From Lactarius indigo (taxonomy: Eukaryota; Basidiomycota; Agaricomycetes; Russulales; Russulaceae), in NCBI GenBank assembly GCA_025766275.1, contig JAFKAC010000029.1:1-64000 (forward strand): a stretch of DNA of 64,000 nucleotides. Direction: 5' to 3'. Within the stretch, counting starts at the first letter, position 1. Each line of letters starts with the position of its first letter. The notes under the pieces were generated by a model. It did not search any database, was not told the DNA's origin, and worked only from the letters and a program-made list of their open reading frames with translations. Positions 13,027 to 23,604 of the stretch are shown in pieces. Made by a program: the position numbers and the translations under genes.

Positions 13027-13345
13027 GCAGGCGCTCAAACCGATACCGAAGTACAGAGGTGTTCGTAAAGGAAGTGTTACCGTGGGCGACTTGGTATGTC
13101 CAACAAGACGATTGGATCGTGTGCACCGCTTGACCCTCTCGGGCCTAGTAGTAGTGTTTGCACTCTGTTTGAGGAAGGGGAAATAACCCCACGAAAGATG
13201 AGCGAGTGGCTATACGCAAGTGCGACCGACTCTAACAACTCGTCGACCACACTACCACAAATAATTTGTTCGTCGGGATCACCGTTGTATTTTCCAAGTT
13301 CAAGAAAAGTCAAGTAGGCCTCACACCGAAGATGGGGTTTTCCAT
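13027..13345 (+). mobile_element. Relic fragment of a second Tnp2-like transposase copy
   Basis: This non-coding stretch aligns by eye with 4010-4345 of the transposase pseudogene. Shared blocks include AACCGATACCGA (13038 region versus 4019 region), GAGGTGT..GT, AGTGTTACC, GAGGAA.G.AA, CAACTCGTCGACC versus CAACTCATCGACC, and AGTAGGCCTCACACCGAAGATG-like sequence versus AGTAGGCTTCACACAAAGGATG-like sequence near the right end. The match crosses the position of an intron in the other copy, so it is a DNA fragment rather than a retrocopy. Frame is destroyed by many small indels. Confidence 0.65.
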
Positions 13346-13717
13346 TGGTTACATAACGAGGCGAATGTATTAGTATGTGCACGGCGATCCACCCCGGCTC
13401 CGCGTGTTGGAAACGGTGTACCGATCAGCTGACGGACTGACCTAACTTTGTCCTTCAAGCTTCAAGCTTCAACCAAGGCTTCAACGTTTCAATTTGATTT
13501 TCCGAATAGAGAAGACAATGGACATCTATGTGTTTGGCGGCACTTTTGAAACTACAACGGTAGCGCCGTACTAGTCCATCGTGAGTCTTGACAGCTTGAC
13601 CATCCACATGACATATAGTGATCGTCCTGTCCTGGCTGACAGAAGGCGGATACTTCTCACTGTGTCTGCCTTCCTGCATTGACCCTGTTATCATGAACCC
13701 TTCACGCAGCGACAAAG

Positions 13718-14810
13718 ATGACGACTGCTTTTCGGTTCAGCTCGACGGGAGTGACCCGTCTCCAAGAGCTCCAAAAGTCGCGTGTTGTCTCCTGCTTTGA
13801 TATGAATACTGACCTGCGTGCTACTCAGACAATCCTCCGACAGAGATTCCCTATGCGACGATATAATTGGGAGAATGATGGAAGGTTGACGAACTTAGCA
13901 AAGGCTATGGAGTGAGCTGCGCACGGGCTTGATCATACACAGCTGACTGTCCCGTCATTAGCCAGCCCCTCGATAGTTTTACTACTCACGTGGCTACCTC
14001 GAGCTCTAGGTAGCCTTTCTCTCCACTCTCCACCCCGCTTTGTTTGACTTGCCTAGTCCATTGACTTCAACCAGTTTCGACGCCATTACACAGTCGATCG
14101 CAACTATCCTGCAGCCGCACACATCCTCCCCGACCTTGCTCGTCATCGCCCGTGCCATGACAAGCCTAGTGACAGCAAATATCAGTGGGGACACTCTCGA
14201 CCAACTCTTCAGTGCTCACCTCGACTCCCTAGCCATTTCTCCTCAGACGAAGCGAGCTGTCATTCCTGCACTCCTTGGAATTGCAAAGCTCACAGAATTA
14301 TGCGCACAAGGGTGAGTACGCCGTACATACTCTCCTTTCCTCCCACACGTTCTCACTACACTACATAGAACCCTCGTCGGCCCTGATCAGGCGTCAGCTG
14401 CACAGCAGCTAATAGGCCCTAAACCCGGGATGGCTGCCACCGCGGTGCCCGGTGGTGCCTACGCTAGTTATCAATCGCACCAGCGGCCATTCAGTTCTAG
14501 CTCTGGGAGCGGCTACACCATTTGGTACTTTTCCCGGTCTGATTCAAGCATCCAATCACCACCCGTGGTCCCCCAATCCAAGACAGGGCATCTGTATGTT
14601 CACTTCGACGCATCTACCAAGACACATCAATATTGGATGCTTGGAGTTGGTGGGCAATGGGAGAGTGTCTCCAAGAATTCAGAATATCCTCTCAATCATG
14701 ACCGGGTCCTCTCCATTCGTAGCAACGGTGAACCAAGCTGGGTTACTCGAGCAACCACGAACACGACAGATATTAGGAAGGAGAAACGAGCGAGATCAGT
14801 AGTTGGTTAA
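13718..14810 (+). CDS. Spliced orphan gene, function unknown
   Basis: Four exons, 13718-13911, 13962-14009, 14057-14311 and 14369-14810, give 939 nt (312 aa) with introns of 50, 47 and 57 bp whose phases all match; the 48-bp second exon is supported because it restores frame on both sides. The N-terminal half is helical-looking (TQSIATILQ, RAMTSLVTANISGDTLDQLF). The C-terminal half has a compact aromatic block (GHLYVHFDASTKTHQYWMLG, GQWESVSK, DRVLSIRSNGEPSWVTR) that resembles uncharacterised proteins I recall from Agaricomycetes, with no known function. The ATG at 13718 is the first in-frame one in the exon; an earlier 5' exon is possible. No signal peptide or membrane segment is evident. Confidence 0.6.
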
Positions 14811-15710
14811 TGACTCGACCGTAGCTTGTAAGTAAAATACTGAGCTGCGGAGATGCGGCGCGGCGTCGTATTGACCGACTGCCAAGTGGAGATCTTAATG
14901 GCACACGTACAGTATCACAGTAACGACCGTTCACGAACGTTTGTTCAAGTTCTCCCTGCTAGATGACTTGCGGCCGGCCGTACACACAGCCGTGCCGATG
15001 GACGCTGAGCAATCTAGGCCGAGGAGTCTTGGCGCCTCCGCCTACCTACAACGGCATCTTGGGAAGATTATGATTATGGTGCGCACGCGGTTCTGTGTCA
15101 CTCCAATGACTCGTCCATCGAAAAAGGTGTAAAAATGGACGACGACCGAACAGGAAACACCGCGTACAATGGGCTTCGATCACAGAACGGCAGAAAAATG
15201 TATTTGTTATGCGTTCGTCCACAGTGTGGGAGGGATTAGCCGACACCTTTCTGGGGCAACAATGGGATACGGCACTGGCAGGGTCACATTGCGTCCCCAC
15301 TTTCGTCCTAACATTATTGTAGAGCTAAAAAAGGTTTCTCGGGCTCCTTATTGACACTAGTAAACTCTATGCAATTTTGATGTAGACTTGAGGTGGCGGG
15401 CGGGAACTTTGGCGTGAACTTAGACACCACTGGCATGGTGTACGTATATCTGCAGGCGCTCCTGCATTTAAGGCGTGGATGTACGGGCATTGGAGTATAC
15501 AGAAACATAGTCTCCTAGACTCATTCGTTCGACAATAAATACTGTATGGTTATTCACCGCCGCTTACCCCTTGGTGTTACCGTAAGCCCCTACATTCTCT
15601 GAATACACGGATGCAAATGACTGATTCAACTATTCCCAACGCTTCAGACAACCAGCACTATTCACAGGTATCTGTGGGGAAGATGGCCTTGCCGGAGCAT
15701 TACCCATAGT
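14811..15710. other. Intergenic, possible 5' exon of the next fragment
   Basis: Little is supported. An ATG at 15617 opens a 17-codon stretch to a GT donor at 15668, with an acceptor at 15709, but its phase does not fit the open frame that follows, so I do not join them. Confidence 0.35.
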
Positions 15711-16022
15711 TTCGATGCCAACTTGCCTGCACACGATCCGGGAAGCACCATCGACCCCCCCTACGTAGACGTTGAAGGTGCATTCTTTCTTCCAGGTGAT
15801 TCTCAGCCGGAGGTATTTGATACCCTCATACGAGTCGCTGGCCACACGCTTTTGGTTTCTGCCTATTTTGACCGTCGCGTTGGTCGAAACCCCAACTTGA
15901 AACGCGACTTTCCTCTCATTCCTTGGTACGGGGAAATTGCAGTCCTTTTTGTCGGAAAAAGGAAACCCTTTGTAAGCCGAGCCCCGAGTAATTCGGTAGT
16001 TCGTTTTGCCATCGCTCAGTGA
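15711..16022 (+). CDS. Fragment of a basidiomycete orphan family, 3' part
   Basis: An open frame following an AG acceptor at 15708-15709 encodes about 103 residues to a TGA at 16020-16022. Segments such as LLVSAYFDRRVGRNPNLKRD, PWYGEIAVLFVGKR and VVRFAIAQ resemble an uncharacterised protein type I recall as abundant in Agaricomycetes (recognition from memory, no function known). The start is unresolved; no ATG in frame follows the acceptor. It lies upstream of another orphan gene in the same orientation. Confidence 0.45.
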   Translation, partial: FDANLPAHDPGSTIDPPYVDVEGAFFLPGDSQPEVFDTLIRVAGHTLLVSAYFDRRVGRNPNLKRDFPLIPWYGEIAVLFVGKRKPFVSRAPSNSVVRFAIAQ

Positions 16023-16641
16023 GCTTTCGAAATATTTGCGTCTTGGGACGCGACAAATTTATCCATCTGTTAGGTACATGGGGTTGTGCGTCGCACATGT
16101 AGAGCTCGGAATACCGCTCCCTGCTTACCTGACAAGGTTTGTGCCCCACCATCACGCTGCCGAGTGATCGCAGCTCTGATCCATTAGTCACTGCACTAGC
16201 CAGGGTCCGGATGCCAGTGGGACAGAATTCGTGGCGTATTAACTTTTGTGTCAGCTTGTATATCGTATGCAGATCAAGACATTGATATCTCATGAGGAAG
16301 AGGAATTTTGGTGTCAATAATATGAAATCGTTCAATTTAGGGTTCATGCATTCATGGTCTGACATCGAGTGCGTCCTCTCTTTGGAAAACAATGGGAGAC
16401 AATCAATCTTGCAATTATACACGTACTGTGCAATATTTAATGAGCTATCCTGAGCACTGGAGATGCGCGAACCTCGCGCGCTCTGAACCCGCGGATTTTC
16501 AGCGCTTCGGTTTTCAGCACCTGGGCACCCGGTATAACTTATGCCAAGGCGGCGGACGCGAGATAAGACCTCGGCCGGCATTGGCCGGACTGGGGATCCG
16601 CTTCGCTCTGGTAAGTAACTACTTACGCTTGAATCTAATAG

Positions 16642-19017
16642 CCAAATTCAACTTTACCGACACTCCTCTACATCAAAGAAGGCATTGGCGACGTAGTTTC
16701 TGGACCAGAATTCCCTCACCGCCGCAACTTAAGGAGCACGGACCGCAGGCATACACACAATTCAAACCCATCCGAGGCAGACGACGAAGAGGATGATGCT
16801 GAGAGCACTTCGGATGAAGAAGTTGATGGTGAGCACGCACAGGTGACTGTGACTATTACACATAGGAATTCTCTAGCCACATACCGAGCAGCTCACTACG
16901 CCACCGTAACAACGTTTCCGGGGCACGAAAAGCGGCGCATTCTTCAGTCCGGCGATGGTGGATATCCGTTCGTCTCCCTGTTTGGATCAGTCACTGACTT
17001 TGGCTACAGAGTCAGAACCTAGCTCGGAGCATGACCGAACGCGTGAGCACCCTCCCTCTGATGCAACGGTACATCTCTGATCCGCTTCAAGCGCGAATAA
17101 AGAAGCGCCCTCGTTCGGATTTCTTGACTGCAATTGGTACACCCACAGACGGCGACGAGAAGTTGAATGAGGCCCTAGCTACTCCACGAGCAATATTGTT
17201 TCGCTCAGATGGAGGCAGAGGAAGGGCGGCCTGGGGCACTCGTCATGGTTCAAGTATCACAGATGGAGAGTGGGGCCAAGACGCAGAAGAAAGGGTGAGA
17301 AGTTCTTATCGTGCGCGTTGACACAATGATTTCCCTTCTCCCTTGAACGCGCGCATCTTCGTGACATTCCAGGAAGTACGGATTGACCCTCACGATAGAA
17401 GCTCAGTCGAAGTGGAGCAAATCTTACCACCCCGCGAGTCTATTCAAGATCCACGAGATTTTTACGCGCGTGATTCCCCTGTGCTGGACAATTCCAACTC
17501 GGATATAGAACTGTATGAATCAGCCAAGGAGTTCGAGGAAAATGTAGATCTCGTGGTTCAAGATGGCCCTCAAGCCAGCGGCAATCTCGTGATGCCCAAC
17601 GTGAATCTATCCTATTTTGACTGGTGCCCGTCATTGCTAAGAGGTAAAAAACCTTCCAGCCCCAGCAGTCGCCTTCGCAACCCACTATTCCGCCCTTGCG
17701 ACCCTCCAGGCCGCCTTCGTCTCAGTCACCGTTACTTTCACATCCACCCTGCGTTTCCCCAGAGGTACCATCAAATCGTCGAAGAGTGGAACAACGTTGG
17801 GAAAGTGGATTTTTTCTAATGGTCCCGGTCTGTTCGTGTGGGTGACTTGCCTTTAATTCCTAGACGCCCGAAGGTTGTCAGCAGGAAAGTCATGCCGCCG
17901 CCGCCAGCTCGCTTCACAGAGCTACGGAGAACGATGATCGTACCCGTGTGAAAGGCAGACGTGGAAGGAGCCCATTCCGGCGTGAGGCAGACAAGAATTC
18001 ACTGGCAGTGAGTTCCAGTACCTCTGTAGCAACCGGTGCAATGGTATTCTACGCTAACTGTATCTGAACCAGAAATTGGTCCGAACTGAACTCTCTTTTC
18101 TACTAAAGGAGAGTCCACCTTACGGCCGCATACCCGACCCCTCTCGAATTTCTGTGTTCATGGCCGAATGGGAGCGCACAGGTCATGGTGCAAAGGCCTG
18201 CGATGCAACGACTACTGACTTCATGATCGACATCGCGGGGAAACCAAAATCACCCTGGAATGTCGCCGCTGGCCGAGTTTTTGCTGAGCATCTAATCGAG
18301 AAGATAGGGTATGGCGACACACAGGAGATGCGGAAGGCCATAGAGAAGGCATTTTCAAACCGGATCAAGAGCTTACAGTCACGCCACAAAAGAGACGAGC
18401 TCCCGCTGGTAGAGAGAGCCATAGAGAAGTCTAGACACAGCCGGCAGCAACGCAAGTACCAAGTAAGTTTTCTATGCCGTAAAGTGACACCATTGCTCAT
18501 CTACGATGGAGTTGTTCCAACGTCGCCGTGGCGTCGCGAAAATATATGATCCACTGAGAAAGCACCTACCTTTTTTGGACTCGTTGGGACCTGATGGGAT
18601 GTCTTCCGACGAATCAGCTGTCGAACCCAGCACGAATCGGCCGACATATACGGTTATCAAACCTGACTGGCGACACCCTGACTTACATAGCTGGTTAAAA
18701 GTCCTTGACCAACTGCACCACCGGCACCATATTATGAGTTGGGGTGTCGATAAGCGTGGTGCACTCCCCCACATCCGTGTTGGCTCCCAGAAAGTTCGCA
18801 ATAAGCTACACGCACCTCCAGGCCTTCCGATTAATGCCTACAATCCAATATGGCTCGATAGCAGGGAGGTTCTTTACTTAAAACATGTATTGTGTCCAAA
18901 AGCAGAGCCGTATACTTTCAGCCATTCTTCGGATGTGATTGCGTAAGTTTCCCGTGCGCAGATCGATCCAGTCTCCAAAGGCTTATCATAGATCTCTGCA
19001 GGCTTCTGAGTCTTTAG
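16642..19017 (+). CDS. Multi-exon orphan gene, lineage-expanded type, function unknown
   Basis: Exons supported by splice sites and phase: 16642-16828, 16877-16971, 17010-17294, 17373 to about 17643, then 18073-18462, 18512-18942 and 19002-19017. Introns resolved are 48, 38, 78, 49 and 59 bp. The last 16-nt exon is needed to give the ending ALLSL. The N-terminal part carries an acidic stretch (EADDEEDDAESTSDEEVD). The C-terminal part has FMIDIAGKPKSPWNVAAGRVF, GMSSDES, a tryptophan-rich HPDLHSWLKVLDQL block and HIRVGSQKV; this combination recurs in uncharacterised Agaricomycete proteins as I remember them. The segment 17644-18072 contains possible exons but I cannot splice it without a stop, so the gene may be broken there. 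The start codon is not identified; the frame opens after a stop at 16639-16641. Confidence 0.55.
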
Positions 19018-20186
19018 CTTTAGCCCTGATGCCAACAACGACAAGGACTACCATCGTTACAGTTGGTCATCATAAACTCGTCATAGCGACTGTACGAGAA
19101 ACTTGTATAGCGCCGTAGAGGAAGGCTCACTGCCTTGCTTACTGCGGTTTTCATAACAACACCTAGCGGACATCCAAACTTAAGAGCGCGGTTCATAGTT
19201 AAGTAAGTTAGACGGGAAATTATCATACAGAATTGGGGTTATGGAATAGTTATCTGCGTTGTCATGTTTGGCAGCTTGCCATGCCATCTCAGCGTTGCCT
19301 TCACTCCCTTTCTGTTGTCGTCCCTTCCAAACCCTCAACGAAAATCCTCAACGATGGTCCGTTGGTACTCCAATGACCTCAAGGACTTGGCCTTATAGGG
19401 CAAGCTATCGACTCACACATCCGTTCTCGCTCACTTTGCCTCGCCTCGTACTTCATCCTTTCTCTCTCATCTCGTCGTCGAATCTGTCGTTCCTTGCCTC
19501 GTCGTCCTCCCTGTCTCTTCCGCCATCGTCGGACGCCACCCAATTGCCCGTACTGGGCTAACGTCGCCTTCAAGCCCCCCAACTGTGACGCCGACGGCCT
19601 ACCATGCTTCCACCACTCACCATTCCTTTGCTCTCCCCGCCGTCTTCATTGCCTCCTTCGTATCTTCACCCTCAACCGATCGACTTCGCGTCATCGCCTC
19701 TCAAGCCACGACTTTTCGTCGGATCGTTCTAGTTCGCGTTCTCTGTCTCGGGCACAGGCGCGCCCACTATCTTTTGATTTTACTTTTCTTTTTCTGATGA
19801 TTTCTTTGTACTCGTAGTGCGCGTCGTCGTCACCACCGGCGCTATTCTTCGGACATGTTCCTTTGCTCACCGACTCCCCCGTTTCCACCTATGACTCGTG
19901 TTACTTACCTCGCGTTTACCTCGTGTTTCCGCCCCTGACTCTCATCTTAACCTTGACCTTTCGTACTAAATACAGCAATCGGCTTGGTAATCCACTGCCA
20001 CCCTTACATCTGCCTTGTCCGCCTTGTCGACAACCCCATCGCAGGCCCAGGAAATCCTCATGAAGCTAAGTGTTTTTTGTTCATCCTTTTAGCTCGTAAC
20101 TAACCATAATTTTTTTTTTCTCCTTCATAGGTTTCGAAGCGTTCTCGCTGGGTGGTACGACACCACGACATCGACATCGACGTGTG
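19018..20186. other. Intergenic with a pyrimidine-rich tract
   Basis: From about 19260 to 20060 the plus strand is strongly C/T-rich (many TCTC, CCTC and CGTC runs). The open frames there are Ser/Pro/Leu-rich with no conserved motif and are attributed to composition. No gene is supported. Confidence 0.5.
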
Positions 20187-20640
20187 CCAGGCCCCAACAA
20201 TGCCAACGCGGCGCGCCGCCTCCATGGTACCGATGTGGTGCCAGGCCCCCACGACACAGGCACCGCGCCGCTCCCCCACGGCACGGATGACACCGATGCC
20301 GCGCCGCGCCTCCACGATACCAATGTGATGCCAGGCCCCCACGACATAGGCGCAGCGCCGCGCCCCCACAGCACCGACGACACCAACGCGGCGCGGTGCC
20401 TCCACGATACCGACGTGGTGCCAGGCCCCATGACACAGGCGCTGCGCCGCTCCCTCACGGCACCGACGACACCGTCGCCGCACTGCGACTCCACGACACC
20501 GGCGCGGTGCGGCGCCTCCACAATACTGACATGGTGCCAGACCCTCACGACACTGACACGGCGCAGTGCCCCCACAACACCGACGTGGCGCCACAACACC
20601 GACGCCGCACCACAACGCCACGACACCAACGCCACGCCTC
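20187..20640. repeat. GC-rich minisatellite with 90-bp period
   Basis: The marker TGCCAGGCCCC and its surroundings (CCACGATACCGACGTGG before it, ACGACACAGGC and CACCGACGACACC after it) recur with the CCAGG at 20241, 20331 and 20421, exactly 90 bp apart. A shortened unit lies to the left (20188) and a diverged unit to the right (20537). Long open frames exist on both strands because the repeat lacks stop triplets; they are not genes. Confidence 0.85.
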
Positions 20641-20744
20641 ACCCACAACGCTACAGACTTAGCTTACGGTGACTAGTACATTACTGTAGCCGTATCAAAC
20701 ATGAGTCGTAAAATATTGCTTTGAATTTTGAGTGCACGGGTGAC

Positions 20745-20775
20745 GGGTTACAAGGGTTCGATACCCTTGTAACCC
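20745..20775. other. Perfect 13-bp inverted repeat with 5-nt loop
   Basis: GGGTTACAAGGGT at 20745-20757 is followed by TCGAT and then its exact complement ACCCTTGTAACCC at 20763-20775. No T-run follows it and no gene ends here, so a terminator role is not indicated. It lies between the 90-bp minisatellite and the retroelement cluster. Confidence 0.85.
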
Positions 20776-21451
20776 TTGACCTACTCTAACTCGCTTGGAT
20801 GGGTATCCTTACCCCTCGCTGCTGGTAAGGGTTTCGACTGGTACAGGTAAGGGTACGAAAAAAATACTTGCGGGTTATCCAGACCACACGATAGTAAGAG
20901 TAAGCGCCCTATAGGCACCGGTGCACAAAAATCTGCGAAGAGTCGACTATACCCCCCCTATCCCCCTAACCCGGGTATGGGTGCTTAAAATCCCGCGAGC
21001 CCCTTGAAATGAGCAGTCGCGATGTCTGTACAAACACTGGATGAAGGGCCAGATAGCCCTGCCTAGTTTGGAGAGGATCACGTGGCACCAGTACCTGGCG
21101 TGCCAATGCTGTGTCATGAAGTCTATGTCTAGATTCTTGACTTCAAGAGCCATTGAGTCACAATGTCTTGATATCAGGTGTTGTGTCAAATGTATTCCTG
21201 GTGATTTACTTGATATTATGTGAATAATATTGAAAATATACCTCACAATGTCTTTATGATGGATGGTTTACACTCATTGTGAATTACATTAATGAATACA
21301 TGCAAATCATATGACTGGATACATTGTAAATGCCATTATCACATATTGTGTGCTCTCATTCTCAATTTATTGTAGATTACCATTGTAAATGGAATTACAG
21401 TATTTTATGTGCTTAATTTGTAAGCATTTTTGAAAAAAGATTTTAATTAAA
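20776..21451. other. AT-rich spacer before the retroelement cluster
   Basis: No gene seen. Sequence from about 21200 to 21450 is AT-rich with repeated CATTGTAAATG-like words (21325-21335 and 21382-21392). This could be the sequence that replaced the lost 3' end of the copia element, whose homology stops near 21494. Confidence 0.4.
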
Positions 21452-23043
21452 TCAGCATGAAAACTGACTCAAAATCCTGAAATGCCCGCAGTGCCAGTGA
21501 ATCTCGCCCGGATTGCTGAGGAATTGCGATAGAGTAGAGATGGCGAAAGTGATGTCGGGGCGAGTGGCGACGGCAGCGTACATGAGGCTGCCGATGGCCT
21601 CGCGATAGGGAACTTTCTTCATGTGCGCCGCTTCGGTGGCGTCAGAGGGTGCGTCGGACTTGCTGTAAGACACCCCGGGAATGATAGGAGTGGCAACTGG
21701 CTTTGTGTCGCTGAGAAAAAAGCGGGAGAGAATGGTGTCGATGTATGAAGTCTGTGAGAGTGAAATGGTGTGCGACTTGCGGTCGCGGGTGATCTTGATA
21801 CCAAGCAGCCAGTGAATGGGGCCGAGGTCGGTGAGGGAGTAGCGAGAGTTGAGCGCCTGCTTGTAATAGCGAATAAGCTCGTCTGAGCTACCTGTAATCA
21901 TACAGTCATCAACATGCACGGCAAGGATGGTAATGTGGTTTTTGTCGTGGATGGAGAAGACGCCGGGATCAGCGTTGTTGACGCCGAATCCCAGGTCCAT
22001 GAGAGCGCGGCACAAGGTGTCGTACCACTTGCGGCCGGCTTGCTTGAGTCCGTAGAGCGACTTGTGAAGATGCTTGACCGACTCCCCCTGAGTGTCGTAT
22101 CCGGGGGGTGCTTGCATGTAGATATCTTCATCGTCATCTAGTTCTCCGTTGAGGTAGGCGCCGTTGAAGTCGAATGTGTCGATGTCCCAGTCGTGGCGAG
22201 CGGCGATGGCGAGAATGGTGCAGAAGCTCGCAAGCCGCGCGACTGGGGAAAATGTGTCAAAGTAGTCAATGCCGAATTTTTGTGTGAATCCGCGCGCTAC
22301 GAGGCGCACCTTGTATTTTTCGATAGAACCGTCGGCCTTCCGTTTGATGCGGAAGACCCACTTGCTGCTGATGATGTTCTTGCCGGCGGGTCTGGGGACT
22401 GTTGACCAAGTCCCGGCTTCTTTGAGGGTTGCGATTTCGCGATCCATCGCTTCCTGCCACTTGGGCCAGTCTGAGCGAGATTGCGCTTGAGCCAGAGTTT
22501 TGGGATCGTCTTGAGAGTCGTTGAGAGCGGCTTCCATGAGTTCCTCGCTTTCCGCGAGGAAGGCATACTCTGGAGTGAAATTGTCAGCCGCATATGCGCT
22601 TGCACCATCGTCTCCGGGCCAGTCCGGGTGGAACCATTTCCGGGCTGCTGCGCTTGGCTGTTCTTCTTCGGCTTCGGGTTGAGCTCCTTCGGTGAAGAGC
22701 CCAGTGACTTTGAATGTTGGTTTGGGGATGCGCGATGACTTGCGCGTCGGTTCTTGAGGTTCTTTGGTTTTTGCCTTGCCCTTGGCAGGCGGCGGCACTT
22801 GTTGCCGCTGCTTGGCTGATGTTGAAGGCTCTTCTTCTTGAGGTGGAGCCGATGAAGTGGTGGACGGAGTGAGAGGGGTGAGGGCGGAAGGTGACCGGTA
22901 CAAGGGCATTCCGCCCAGGACTTGAGGCGTGATATCCTGGCTTGTTTCTTCGGGAGGTTGATGCTGTTGGGGTGTGAGCGGTACCAATTGAATGGGTACC
23001 GGTGCTATGGTAGGAGGGAAAGGTTGAGGAACTTGAGGCGCCG
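21452..23043 (-). pseudogene. pol: Copia pol, reverse-transcriptase half (element G)
   Basis: Order along the minus strand: a Pro/Ser-rich linker, ARKWFHPDWP, then the copia RT with SDWPKWQEAMDREI, GTWSTVPRP, SKWVFRIKRKADGSI, KVRLVARGFTQ, FDFNGAYLNGEL and KSLYGLKQAGRKWYD. The catalytic centre is HVDDCM, then LTDLGPIHWLLGI and GSLMYAAVATRPDITF. Homology stops after SQFLSNPGEIHW near 21494 and the last dozen residues are unrelated, so RNase H and the 3' LTR are missing. The first residues of the long frame near 23044-23158 belong to the abutting D LTR, not to copia. Confidence 0.88.
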
Positions 23044-23575
23044 TGTAACGTCGCCACGACGTTAGCTCGACTTGAGCTCGGTAGAAGCGGTAACAACTTA
23101 GCGAATATCCTGACATGACAACACGAAGGTCCGTGCTCTTGCCTTGGTGAATACGCAAAGGTACACCGGCAAGACTCGATATCTCTGCACTGAGTCACAA
23201 CAGGAGTTGGACGCGAATCTTGAAGTCTTAGAGAAGGGAGAGAGAGAGAGAGAGAAAATCAGAAAGAAGTGACGATTCAAGAAGACCAAGATGGCGTATC
23301 TTGGTCTTCACAAGGCAGTTTAAATACACAAACTAGCAGGCTTAGAAGCGCTGCTATGAGTCATCGTAGGTAGCGTCCAACGTGTCGCGTAAGTACCTCA
23401 AACCCTAGTACTACTAGTACTAGTATCAGTGGCGTCCATCCTCAGTCAGCTATCCGTACCGTATCTCCTATCGTACTATCGTATCACCGCGTCGTCGTAG
23501 GTAAGTCCGCAACTAATATACCTTACCGCCGTAGTTGCAACTGGTACAGTAAGGGTCCTCAGTCGCAACGTGACA
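23044..23575 (-). repeat. 3' LTR of element D
   Basis: This 532-bp LTR begins TGTAACGTCGCC and ends CGTGACA. It contains an (AG)n run near 23240-23255 and a perfect 12-bp inverted repeat (GAAGACCAAGAT at 23281-23292, loop GGCGT, complement at 23298-23309) just below the TATA-like TTTAAATA. The purine-rich minus-strand sequence GAAGAGGGGGTGA directly abutting it (from 23576) is the likely polypurine tract. Confidence 0.93.
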
Positions 23576-23604
23576 TCACCCCCTCTTCAGCGTGAGACCC
23601 CGAC

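Noticed and set aside
15916..16581. 221-codon minus-strand open frame
   Set aside because: It runs antisense through the 15711-16022 orphan fragment, has no recognisable motif, and odd composition. The stretch near 16150-16240 looks vaguely tRNA- or SINE-like but I could not fold a convincing cloverleaf.
20081..20672. Overlapping long open frames on both strands over the 90-bp repeat
   Set aside because: They follow directly from a stop-poor tandem repeat, share no motif with known proteins, and exist in several frames at once.
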